From contig JAKSGN010000043.1 in the NCBI GenBank assembly GCA_024180945.1, forward strand, positions 3,038,001-3,102,000: a stretch of DNA of 64,000 bases, read 5' to 3'. The stretch is from Macrophomina tecta (taxonomy: Eukaryota > Ascomycota > Dothideomycetes > Botryosphaeriales > Botryosphaeriaceae). Both the position numbers and the translations under genes were made by a program. Under the pieces are notes generated by a model, which saw only the letters and a list, made by a program, of their open reading frames with translations, ran no database searches and was not told the DNA's origin. Within the stretch, counting starts at the first letter, position 1; each line of letters begins with the position of its first letter. Below, in pieces: positions 11,473 through 22,161 of the stretch.

Positions 11473-13476
11473 ATGAGCTCCCAATCTCGAGACCACATCA
11501 GCGACCTCGAGCGCCACCGGCTGCGTCTCGAAGAGCAGATCGCCAAGCTGCGCAAATCCCTTCAGCACTGGCAGACATGGGACGCCGAGTACGAAGGCCT
11601 GAAGGAAGAGATCCAAGGCTTCAAGAATGCCCCCGACGCACCCGACCCCACAGCCCAGGACATGATCAAACTCGGCCACGAGTTTGGTGGTGAGCTGGTC
11701 AACGAGAAGGAAATCAGAGAGCTTTTGGGCAAGGACCTGAATCGGAGCGCTAAACAGGTCATTGACTTGATTTCGCGGAGGCAGGACTACGTGCAGAAGA
11801 ACGTCGAGACGGTACAAAAGCAGGTCGATGCGACCGAGGAAAAATTGAACAAAGTGCTCGTCATCAGCAACCCCAGCTTGGAGGATGAAGGAGGAGCCCC
11901 GCTCATGGACATCCGCGAGGAATTGGATGAAGATGGCAACGTCATCTCCAGCTCTGTTTCCCACCCAGGGCAACAGACGGCACAAATTATGGAAACTCTG
12001 AAGAAGGCAGGCATAGAACTGCCTGAGGAGAGCGCCGAGGACGAGACCTCTACTCAGGACGTGGAGTCATCCTCAGCTGCAAATGCGCTTTCTAAGGAAG
12101 CTGAAAAGCCACAGCAACAGCCATCTTCCAAGACTGTTGGAAAAGCCCCAATGCAGGCGGAAAGCTCGTCGGCTTCTCCAAAACCCCAGCCCATCCGTCG
12201 AAAGAAATCTGTTACGTTCACTCCGGATACCAAGGAGCCTGCTGATGCGTCTGGCCTTCCCCAGATGAACGCGTCTTTCACCGCGCACATGAACTTCAAA
12301 CCGGGTAGCCGTGTTATCGAACTGAATGAAAAAGACGAGATGGTGAGAGCCGAGGTCGCTGGCCCCCAGAATCCCCGCATTCAAGACCCCGTCATTCCGA
12401 AGGACGAGTCAGAAGAAGACGCCAAGCTGCGGCGGGAAATGCTCGAGTACAACCTGAACGAGGTTGGCCACGTCGTTGCGGAGCTGGACCTGTACGAAGG
12501 GGATAGTGACGACGAGGATATGTATGAAGATGAAGATTCGGACATTGAGGAAGTTGAAGAGGAGGATGAGTGGGGCAGGAGTAGGCCGGTGATCACAGAG
12601 GAGTATTTGCAGAAGATGAGAGAGTTGGAGAAGAAGCTGGACGCAAGGATGATTGAGAATTTGGGCCCAGCGCCCGAAGATGCAGACTTGAACAACATGC
12701 TGCAACAAGCCCAAGGCGTACACAAGCTCGTCGTTCGAACAGACGAAGAAATTCCCCCAGCGCTTCTTCCTAAGCAGTCCACCAACACCAAGGCCAGAGG
12801 ATCCCAGGAGAAGAGTGAATCTTCAGAAAAGGCACCGGTGACAGAATCCACACCCGGGGCGTCGAAGTCCGAAAAGGGCGTCCGCTTCGCTTCAGAACTC
12901 GACGTCTCGTCCGCTCCGGCCGTCAAACCGCCCTCTCCACCAGCCTCCTCAACCACCACGATAGCCCCTGAACCCCGCCCTATCGCCGACGCTATCATCG
13001 AACGCACCCCAATCGCGCCGGCACCACCAACACCATCCCAACCCGCCCCGCCACGCAAAACATCCCGCTTCAAATCCGGCCGCGCAAATCCACCTCCCCA
13101 CTCCACCCCCTCCACTGCAACAACAACAACAACAGCAACCCCAACACTCACAGCCTCGTCCCTTCCGCATCGCCCCACCGGCCCCGCAAACGCCACGCTC
13201 GCCTCCTCCATCGTCGAGCGCGACACTGCCGCAAACTCTCCCGCCTCAGCGCCCGACCCGGACGGCCTGGACCCCGACACACTGTCGCAGGAAGCGCTGT
13301 CGTCGTATCACAGGCTGCGCGCGAAGCTGATCCAGCGCCAGGAGGGCGGGTTCACGCAACTCGATCCGGAGGAGGAGGCCGAGGGCCCGTTGATCGAAGA
13401 GCGCGAGGATGGCAGTGTCAGGAAGGTCAGTCGGTTCAGGGCGGCAAGGGTGAAAGGGCCGGGAATGGGACCATGA
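11473..13476 (+). CDS. Unconventional prefoldin RPB5 interactor-like protein (URI/Bud27)
   Basis: Single exon, 667 aa from the ATG at 11473. The frame is open back to 11344, but the ATG with GCCAAA before it starts directly at the prefoldin-like coiled coil (RHRLRLEEQIAKLRKSLQHW), which is why I prefer it. Residues about 1-160 form an alpha-type prefoldin helical hairpin (second helix VQKQVDATEEKLNKVL). The middle is disordered and Ser/Pro-rich; around residues 335-370 is an acidic block (EGDSDDEDMYEDEDSD) as in Bud27. The C-terminus ends with the short basic SRFRAARVKG motif typical of the fungal DUF3835 region. Family role: a cytoplasmic-nuclear shuttling chaperone that helps assemble RNA polymerases through Rpb5 and links translation to TOR signalling. 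It is head-to-head with the TFIIH subunit gene, a partner process in transcription. Confidence 0.88.
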   Translation: MSSQSRDHISDLERHRLRLEEQIAKLRKSLQHWQTWDAEYEGLKEEIQGFKNAPDAPDPTAQDMIKLGHEFGGELVNEKEIRELLGKDLNRSAKQVIDLISRRQDYVQKNVETVQKQVDATEEKLNKVLVISNPSLEDEGGAPLMDIREELDEDGNVISSSVSHPGQQTAQIMETLKKAGIELPEESAEDETSTQDVESSSAANALSKEAEKPQQQPSSKTVGKAPMQAESSSASPKPQPIRRKKSVTFTPDTKEPADASGLPQMNASFTAHMNFKPGSRVIELNEKDEMVRAEVAGPQNPRIQDPVIPKDESEEDAKLRREMLEYNLNEVGHVVAELDLYEGDSDDEDMYEDEDSDIEEVEEEDEWGRSRPVITEEYLQKMRELEKKLDARMIENLGPAPEDADLNNMLQQAQGVHKLVVRTDEEIPPALLPKQSTNTKARGSQEKSESSEKAPVTESTPGASKSEKGVRFASELDVSSAPAVKPPSPPASSTTTIAPEPRPIADAIIERTPIAPAPPTPSQPAPPRKTSRFKSGRANPPPHSTPSTATTTTTATPTLTASSLPHRPTGPANATLASSIVERDTAANSPASAPDPDGLDPDTLSQEALSSYHRLRAKLIQRQEGGFTQLDPEEEAEGPLIEEREDGSVRKVSRFRAARVKGPGMGP

Positions 13477-14333
13477 GTTATGGGCTCTGGGCTGCATGTA
13501 GAGGGAGATATGAAGTAACGGGGAGCTTCACGCTCATGTCGGATATGGAGGGGAGATGGTGGGGTAGTGAGGAGACGTGGTTTAGTTCTGGAATACCGTA
13601 TGAATTTAAATACGGCTGATTCTCGCCAGTTAAGTGACACGACAGAGCTTAAATATCTATCATATACACTCACACTATAATCCAATTAGACCTTCACTGG
13701 ATACGCATCACATAACGAATTGGTCGTAATTGGTTTGGTACCAACGTTTGGACTTTGAATTTCTATTCACTAAGTGAGAAAGGAAAGACAAGCAGCCGTT
13801 CGGTTGCATCCTCGACTATCCCATACCATGATTTACCATTACCACGAGGCAAGAGTAAGGAGAAGCTAGCCCATGGCCATAGCATTGTGTGAGACAGCGG
13901 AAAAGAAAGTAAGGAGAAAGAAAATGTCGTGGCCAATGCTTGTCTGCAGCAGAAAGTTTCCGTACATGTATATCGTACATCGGTAACGTCTCTCGTCCCT
14001 CGACCCGTTCTCCCCCTTTACGAAGCTTGAAAAGGCTACGAAAGCGATGAGTTCTCGTTGTAAGATGCTGGATGAACCAGCGATCCTGAAGGCTGATACA
14101 GAAAAGGAAAATGATGAAACGGCCCTGCCCACCAACCAGCTTTCAATCCATATCGACAAGGACATACAAAAAGGAAAAGGGTAGGGAGCAATGAAATTGT
14201 CCCTTGGATCTCGCCAAGTATCCCTTAAACGAACGCTCGCAATGAAAAAAGAAAAGAAAAACGGCTAAGTTCACGTCATCACCCTACCTACTTATCTCGA
14301 CACCTCTCTTCGCGACAGACGTTCCTACTACTA
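13477..14333. other. Convergent 3' intergenic region
   Basis: The URI-like gene (+) and the Mam3-like gene (-) end towards each other across 857 bases. The sequence is more AT-rich than the genes, with short A/T runs suitable for 3' end formation of both transcripts. No coding region is supported; the minus-strand frame of 99 codons at 13866-14165 has no motif. Confidence 0.55.
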
Positions 14334-16909
14334 CTACCATGTGCCCTTCTTCTTCTTGCCAGCGCGCTTCTTTCTCTTCTTCTTTTGCTTGCCAGCTTCA
14401 CCGATGCCCTGACTGTCGCCGGTTCCACTGGCAACGTCTTCATCCTTCGGGACATCGGCATGAGTAGCAGTGGACTGAGGCCCGGGCTGGGTACTTGAGC
14501 TAGGCTCAACATTGACATAGCCGCTATGGCCACTGCTGCTGCCCCAGTTACGATGCGAAGAGTTCTGGGAGTGACGAGAGTGGCTGGATCCTTGACGCGG
14601 TTGATTCTCTTCACTGTCGGAACTGCTCGAAACGTCAAGAATCATTTTTTTGACACCATTGACGTCTATAACGTTTTCCGATATTGAGCCGGAACGGACT
14701 GTGGCTTTGCCGATACGAGGAGAGCGAGCAGGAGATCCACTGTGCATTGAACCGATGGTGCTAGAGCTATTCGACCTTCGAGCATCGGTGGAACGATTGT
14801 CGACAATGATCTTACGCTGGGTTTGCGGAGAATTGCTGGCGCCACCATTTGAGGACTTGTGAGAAAGCGGACGAGGACGGTCGCTAGTGACGGGTGAAGC
14901 AACCTTTCCTATCGACCCGTAGCTGGTAGTAACGGCATGAGCTCCGTCACTGGCGTCACGGCCGCTGTTTGCGAGGATACCCTCGCCAATTCCGCCCTGG
15001 AGAGCAGTTGGCCCAACCTTTTGGGTAGTCTCCGCAGGAGCGGACAGGTTGTTACTGGCGTCATTGCCGTTGGCATTGGCATTGTCACTGTTGTTCTTGT
15101 TGCCGTTTTCGAGAGGGCCTTCAGGGATAGTGCTAACGCTGGGTTTGATCTTCACGGTACTGATTCTGGTTGACCTAGGGTTGCTAGCGGCGTTGGACGG
15201 GCCAAGGTGTTTAAGGTGTTCCCTCAACTCAGGATCACCATCGCGGATACCAATGGGCGTCGCTCTTCCGAACGAGCCGTTACCACTGCTACTACGACGC
15301 ATCAGAAGCTTGACTTGAGGGCTAGTTCCGAACACACGACTGCTGTCGGTGCTCTTCCTGCGGGGCTCAGACTCTGACAACAGAGCGGTATGCTCATCAG
15401 CTTCCGCTTCCTCGGGGCGCTCAGTGATTATCTCGCCCTTGGGAACACGGTTGCGAGGCGCGGGAGTGATGCGACGAATGGCCTTGTGGACATCGATGAA
15501 GACATCCGACTCATCAATGATTTCCCTGTTGCTGATTAGTCTTTGTGTGCATGCAGGAACGGAGGGTTACTCACTCTCCGATCAACTCCTCGATGACATC
15601 CTCGAGGGTGACAACGCCAAGAGCACCGAACGACTCGCCAGGGAAGTCTGAAACGAGAACCATGTGGGACTTGCCCTCCTGGAAGAAGTTGACGATATCA
15701 AGGCAGCTGGTTTCAGGACGGGTTTCGGGCAGAGTGGCAAGAGCGAAGTCGCGAACTTGCTTGCAGTCCTCGGGGTCGTAGGTAATCAACAACTTGACGA
15801 GAAGCATGCCAACGAAATTGCGAGGGTTGTTGGGCTCGTAGATGGGGATTCTGGAGTAACCGGCAGAAAGAATGGTGTCCATCATCTTCTCATCAAGTAC
15901 GGTATCGGCAGACATGGTAAACACATCATTCATGGGCGTCATGATGCTTCCCACGGGTTTTTCCTTAAGATCCAGCACAGCACTGATAATTGTAACCTCA
16001 TCCTGGTTCAAGCGTTCCTCAGGGCTCGACCCTAGAGTCTTGTGGAGAGTAACCAGAGTCTTCAGGCCAGCCTTCTTGTATGTTGTTCCATGATCCTCGC
16101 CCAGGAGATAATCCAGCAGCTTCGCGGTGGGCCAGGCAACGGGGCACATGATCCACATGAGGGCGAGCACAACGGGCGACATCCACGCTCCGATGGGCAG
16201 ACCATATCGGACGCAGATAGACTGCGGGACGACTTCACCGAAAATGACTATGGCGGGGTGTCAGCGAGGCGGTGTCGTAGATGACGCATCATGCAGACGT
16301 ACCAATCAAGACGGTACTGCTCACGACGGCGGGCCAACCTCCGCCAAGAGAGCGATCCAAGACGATGGGGAGAGTCTCGTTCGTGATGACGTTGCTGAGG
16401 AGCAGCGTGACCAGAACCCAATGCTTGCCCTTCTTGAGGAGGCGAAGCACGCGTGCGGCATTTTTCTTCTCGGAGCCATCGCCAGAGGCAGCGAGGACCT
16501 GGAGGTAGATTTCGTCCTGGCCCATGAGGCTGGGTTGAGACAGGCGTCAGCGGATTGTGGTACTACCAGCTTGCAACGCGGCAAATTGGGAGCAGACTTA
16601 CGCGATGGTGAGACCAGCGAAGATGCCGCCAAGCAGCACAAGGGCGACGGCGACGCTGAGGTAGATCCACAGACTGGCATCGCCGGGGTCCTTGGGCAAG
16701 TCGTCGTCCTCGAGGACAGAGACGGGCAGGTGCTTGAGTGGCGCGGCATGTCCCACAGCGGACAGCAAGAGGCCGGCCGTGAGCAGGACGACGGGTCTCA
16801 CTCGGGTGAGGCCATTGGAAGCAAACGGGCCGGTAGCAAGGGCCCTCGCGAAGACCAGAGACATTGGCAGGCCTGCTATAGGGCTTCGGAGTGGTGTCGC
16901 GGGTAGCAA
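14334..16909 (-). CDS. CNNM/Mam3-type membrane protein (DUF21 and CBS domains)
   Basis: Four exons, 16909-16602, 16529-16303, 16247-15575 and 15525-14334, give 799 aa. After an N-terminal hydrophobic segment the DUF21 transmembrane domain (about residues 75-225) shows the expected [34 protein letters not shown] and [17 protein letters not shown] blocks. A CBS pair follows (about residues 245-400: [53 protein letters not shown]). The C-terminal 370 residues are Ser/Asn-rich and disordered and end in a Lys-rich tail. Family role: vacuolar Mam3 in yeast affects manganese and other metals; animal CNNMs handle magnesium. Every intron restores a conserved block, for example LIVIFGEV. It is divergent from the BCKDHB gene. 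A downstream Met at 16864 is an alternative start. Confidence 0.93.
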
Positions 16910-17441
16910 CGGTGGTGGTGGGTGGGATGCGGGTGGCAGCGATGGGTGTTTTCAAGAGGGTGGCAGAGGAGCGCAGGCCGCCGAGCGGCGCGGGCGTGGA
17001 GGCGCACGTCAGGGCGTTATAGCGGTCAGCGGGCGTTCGGCACCACCTGTTGGAGAAGGTCGGCCACACAGATCGCAACACGCGCGCGCATCCACAGTGG
17101 AGGTGTGTCAATCACAAGGCTGAGCGATAAAACGCTGCTCGCAGCGACAGGGCTGGCCGGTGAGGCCCGGGAGGCTCCCGCGGCGGCCGAGATGAAGAGA
17201 GAAATGGCGCCCGCCACCAACCGCGCACCCCGGCCATGGCGGGAGCGCCTGCCTGCCTGCCCCTTGACCCGGTTCCGCGCTAGGCCAAGCCCTTCCGCCC
17301 CGGCTGCTCTCCGCAGCTGTTCCTGCGTGCCTCACGTATGCCGCCGCTAACCGCTCTCTCTCTAAGTACATATCTCCCCGCCAGCACTCCCCGTCTTCCC
17401 CAGATTGCTGTCCCCGCACTCGTCCAAGTGCGATTTCCGTC
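16910..17441. promoter_or_regulatory. Bidirectional promoter region, MAM3-like / BCKDHB
   Basis: The 532 bases between the divergent starts are GC-rich with no TATA box. Short frames here overlap the antisense of the neighbours' first exons and carry no motifs. Function is inferred from position only. Confidence 0.5.
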
Positions 17442-18769
17442 ATGAAATCGCCAATTCCTGCTGCTGCTGCTCGTCGCCTGGCCGCGCCGCCGCCCGCCGC
17501 CCGCCGCCCAACCAATTCCCGACGCGGTTACTCCACACATGCCCCGAATGCCCGCCTGAACCTGCCCATCGACTACAGCACCACGCCACTGCTCGCCCAC
17601 ACGCCCAAAGCCGGCCTGTCCAATCCAGAACTGCCCCAGCACGTCCGCGACTCCAAAACCACGCGCCAGAACCTCTTCCAGGCCGTCAATTCGGCCCTGC
17701 GCCACGCTCTCTCCACCGATGACCGCGTGCTCGTTTTCGGCGAGGATGTGGCATTTGGCGGCGTCTTCCGGTGCTCCATGGGCCTCGCCAACGATTTTGG
17801 CTCCGAACGAGTTTTCAATACTCCGCTGAGCGAGCAAGGGATTGTGGGCTTTGCTATAGGCGCCGCTCTGGAAGGCATGAAGCCAATCGCAGAGATCCAG
17901 TTTGCCGATTACGTATACCCGGCCTTCGACCAGCTAGTAAACGAGGCTGCAAAGGTAAGATACAGAGCCGGTGCAACCGACATGCATGCCGGCGGACTAG
18001 TCGTGAGAATGCCCATGGGTGGGGTCGGGCACGGTGCCTTGTAAGTCCCGGTCCCAATATTTCACCTAATTTTAGAGCATCACAAAGCCTTCGTGCTGGC
18101 GCCGCGCTAACGCAAGCGTCAGGTACCACTCTCAATCCCCAGAGTCTCTCTTCACTCACATCCCGGGCCTTCGCGTCGTGGTCCCGCGCTCTCCCATTCA
18201 GGCAAAAGGCCTTCTATTGGCTTCCATTGCGTGTAACGACCCTGTGGTGTTCCTGGAGCCCAAGATCCTCTACAGAGCAGCGGTCGAGCAAGTCCCCACT
18301 GAAGCATACACACTACCTTTGTCCAAAGCGGAAGTTTTGAAAGCGGGAAATGACGTGACCCTTATCTCCTACGGAACTCCTTTGTACAACTGCTCGACCG
18401 CCATTGCTGCCGCTGAGAGAGACTTTGGCATCAGTGTTGAATTGATTGATTTGAGGACCATATATCCCTGGGACAGACCAACCATCTTGAGCAGCGTGAA
18501 CAAGACTGGGAGAGCCATCGTCGTACATGAGAGTATGATCAACTCTGGAGTCGGTTCAGAGGTCGCTGCAACAATACAGGAAGGCGCCTTCCTACGTCTG
18601 GAGGCACCAGTGCAGCGCGTGGCCGGCTGGAGCACTCACATGGGGCTGATGTATGAAAAATTCAATATACCCGATGTCGTCCGTAAGTGTACACACATTT
18701 GGTTGTATAAATGTGATGCTAACTACATAAGGCATATATGATGCGATCCGGAAAGTCGTTAACTACTGA
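17442..18769 (+). CDS. 2-oxoisovalerate (branched-chain 2-oxoacid) dehydrogenase E1 subunit beta, mitochondrial
   Basis: Family role: the beta subunit of the thiamine-diphosphate E1 component that oxidatively decarboxylates the 2-oxoacids of Leu, Ile and Val in the mitochondrial matrix. Exons 17442-18040, 18123-18682 and 18732-18769 sum to 398 aa, close to the human precursor. The N-terminus is rich in Ala/Arg/Pro with no acidic residue and has an RRGYST cleavage-like site near residue 30. Conserved blocks are [58 protein letters not shown] and [12 protein letters not shown]. The first intron splits HGALYHSQSPE correctly. The last exon is only 38 nt and ends the protein with [11 protein letters not shown]; without it the C-terminal helix would be lost. 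Confidence 0.96.
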
Positions 18770-19375
18770 GATTAGAAGGTGATTTCTTCGTCGGGCTCTT
18801 CAGACGATTAAGTTAAGCAATTTTCATAAACCAGGATCTGGAAAAAAAAAAAAGCGTCACATTTGGAGCGAAGAGGCATCAATACATATCATGGGTCAAG
18901 AGGATGGTCGCGCAAGCCTTAGCTTGGGACGTTTTTGTGCGTCGTTTGGAGTTTTCAAGAATGCTTGATTAAACGGATAGCCAGGCTCGTATCCACACTT
19001 TACAGATGATCTTAGCAATGAGAAGCTGCGCCCCAGCAGAGCAAATGACGCCCCTGAGCAGGGTAAACGGAGCTGTCCTCAGCAAATACACCACTCGATG
19101 ACCTCAGTCATTCGACCCTGCGTCCTTATCTCTGCGGGGTCATAATAGCAGTGCTCAGACCTCATTCAAAGCCAATAAGCACAGTAATGAATGTCCAGTA
19201 TGATTTTTCCAACGGAAAGGCGTGCTTGTCGTCAGGGTGACTCATACTTGCAGCCAATCGGGCACTATATCAATACCTGTCTCACTTGCAGCTCTTCCTT
19301 CGACCAGATTACATTCAACATAACACTGCCTCAAAAAAAAAATTCGTAGTTGAAGGATTTCGAAAAGTAACGGAG
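18770..19375. other. Intergenic, promoter of the PhzF-like gene
   Basis: The 606 bases contain an A-tract (around 18842-18854) just past the BCKDHB stop and a TATATCAAT stretch near 19265, about 110 bases before the PhzF-like start. No gene is seen. Confidence 0.5.
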
Positions 19376-20427
19376 ATGAAGCTCTCTTTCACTACTCTTG
19401 ATGTGTTCACGAAAACGCCGTTCAGCGGCAATGCCCTAGCCATTGTTCGTGTGCCGCACTCCCACCGTACAATCCTCACAGAAGAGCAGAAACGAAAGAT
19501 AGCCAATGAGTTCAACCTTTCCGAGACGGTCTTTCTCCATGAAGCAGGCGACGGCGGTGAGGTAGCCGACTATGACATATTCACTGCACGCTCACGTATG
19601 AGTTTCGCAGGGCGTAAGCAACACCAATACCCTGCCACTCCAGGCCTCTTGTCTGGAGACAGCCCGCAAAAGGTAAATCAACGATACATTGCGTTCACTG
19701 ACTAATAATCGAAACGGTAGATCCGACCATTGGCACTGCCATCCACCTCTCCTCGACTCTCCGCGAGTCCTACCCACTTACCACCACCCTTCGTACCATC
19801 GCCGGCTCACTGCCTCTCGCCTACGATTCCAACACAGGCATCGCTTCAGTCCGCCTCCCCCACGATGTCCACGAGCACGCCGCACGCCTCCCGCATCCCG
19901 CCCCTTCCTCGCGCCCCACTCCTGAAAGCCCCTCGGACGTCCCCATCGTCTCCATCGTCAAGGGCATGACCTTTGCCCTCGTACCCCTCAAGAGCACCTC
20001 CGCCCTCGGCTCCATCTCCGCCGGCTTACTCGCGGCCGCCGAGGTCTACGACGCCAAGCACCTGGACGCCGGCAGCGGCTGGGACGTCGGCTTCACGGGC
20101 ACCTTCTATTACGTCGATATGGGCATCGATGATTACGATGGCGACGGCCGCCCGAGGCGACTCCTGCATTCCCGCATGCTCGGGTCGCGCGAGGATCCCG
20201 GAACGGGCAGCGCGAGCTCCGCGCTGTGCTGTTACCTCGCTCTGCTGGAGAGGACGGAGAAGGGGAAGGGTCCATTCGCGTTCCATCTGGTGCAGGGAGT
20301 GGAGCTGGGACGGCGCTGCGACATTTTCGTCGATGTAGTCAGGACGGAGGATGGAGGTGCGGTGGAAGAGGTGGTGTTGAAGGGTACTGCAGTGGAAGTC
20401 ATGGATGGGATTGTCAATGTGCCATAG
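19376..20427 (+). CDS. PhzF-like isomerase family protein
   Basis: Two exons, 19376-19613 and 19721-20427, encode 314 aa, within the family range (about 280-320). The start at MKLSFTTLDVFT matches the usual opening of the fold. The intron interrupts the most conserved block: joining c at 19613 to at at 19721 recreates FAGHPTIGTA, typical of PhzF proteins, so the junction is secure. Exon 1 carries FSGNALAIV and the NEFNLSETVFL segment, whose Glu corresponds to the catalytic acid of bacterial PhzF. The segment GTGSASSALCCYL corresponds to the second-domain GSA loop. Bacterial PhzF isomerises a phenazine precursor, but most fungal members act on unknown substrates and no phenazine genes lie here. 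The product is probably cytosolic. Confidence 0.88.
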
Positions 20428-22161
20428 TCCTGTGAGTGGCATCGACTACCCTATACCGTTGTCGTAGCTTATGGGCACACTCCATCTTTCGCGCTACAGG
20501 ACTTCTAAGATCGACCTGGTAGAGGAGAGACGCATGAAGGCCGAGTGAAGTGTGGGTTGGACTCGTTTGGATCAAGCAAGCGGTGCAGACCGGTCATTAG
20601 CGGTCGGCCCTACGATATGAAATTTTATTCGTTCGTAGCTTGAAGCCACAACCTTGCGTGGCGTGAAGCTAAACATTTGCTTGAAATGCATTCATAATCG
20701 ACAGCGGAATTGTTGCGCCCTTTAAGGATGATGATTGACCCCAGGCCCATAAGTTCCTTGGAGGCAAAGATGAGCAATGAGACAAGGCTTTAAACTCCTT
20801 GCGCTGCATCATCGTTGGCTCCTAACATAAGTCAGTCCACGTCAAGCGGTCGATAGGGTGCTGACCCTGCATGGACACGGGCTAGTGTCGCAAGTGTCGT
20901 AACGGTACGTATAAACATGTATGAGGAGTTGAGGAATGCACTCGGACGCAAGGTGATCAAGAGATCTACTGACCTTCAGATCCGGACAACTGCTTCGACT
21001 CCTCACGGCGAGGGCAGGTCGCAATAACTTCTGACGCGGGTCTCGTATTGCTCTCAACCGCCAGAAGCCAAGCAAAAGCTTGGAACAGATCATCCAGCGC
21101 TTGGACAAAATACAAGTCAAAAGAAGTGGACCTGGCCTGGCCTTATCGCCCCGCCGATGCAAGTTTCGCCGAAGCTTGTGTCGGAAGCAAGGCGCAGCAG
21201 ATTGGCCCTTTTGTCCCGAAATTCCCGACATCCCAGCTTCATCTCTCCCGCTGGCCCCGTCAACACCAAAGCATGTGGAACTTGTCAACAACCGTCTTCA
21301 CTTCGCACTGATGCTCGAGTGATTTCCTTGGGAACTACGTGATCTGGAGTTAGTATGCTCGCGCTTTCTGTCATGCTCGACGGCCTGCTGTAGGCGGTAC
21401 CACGCCTTGCTTGCCTTATGCATAGTCTTTGCGGTGCGTGCTTCGCCCTGTCAAGTATCAGGGACGAAGGATCGCTGAGGCATCTGGAAACCTATCCGAC
21501 AACAGCAATAGTCTACGCAAGGTACGGACTGCGCACCCTCCTCACTGAGCAGCTGGAAAGGCAGCCGTTTCAAAACTAAACTCATATAACGCACCTTCGG
21601 TCCGAACTCCACAGTTGGTTTAACTTTTTCATCCTTCCGAAAACACCCCCACATTTCCGAACATACCAAAGCTAGTACAAATATAGCCGTCCACGGTTTA
21701 TTGGTCAGTAATGCGTATGAGAACAGAGTATGGGTCGTTCTGGCGATGTGCATGTCAATCTTCCCTACATTTATATCCACCAGCTTAGTACTAAGTGGTC
21801 TCGAGCGTCGTGGGCACTGACGCCATCACAACCACCAGCCAGGATAGGATGATGGTGAGCCCCATGTTCCGGGACCAGAGTGCCTGATCCTGGGCTCCTG
21901 ATCTGAGGTCGAGATACTTTCAGGAAGGGATCCCTGTAATTCTGTGATTGCGTCGCGCATCTATGATTGCCAAGGCCCACCTTCTGCGACTCATGCGTGC
22001 TTTCGGGGAGTAAAGCGAACGCCGCTGCTGCTGAGAAACCGGGATTGGAAAGAAGCTCATTATCGCTCCATTGGGCTTCAACTGCCCTATATCTACCTCT
22101 CTGTGCACTGTGATCTAATGGTTCCAGGTAAAGGCCGAAGTCCTATCTCTTCGAAGTCACA
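20428..22161. other. Intergenic, nothing recognised
   Basis: This 1.7 kb gap separates the PhzF-like gene and the ferric reductase. It holds several short overlapping frames of under 150 codons, none with motifs. The last 100 bases before the reductase start include CTATCT at 22144, which reads AGATAG on the other strand. That is compatible with a GATA-factor site but is too short to be evidence on its own. Confidence 0.45.
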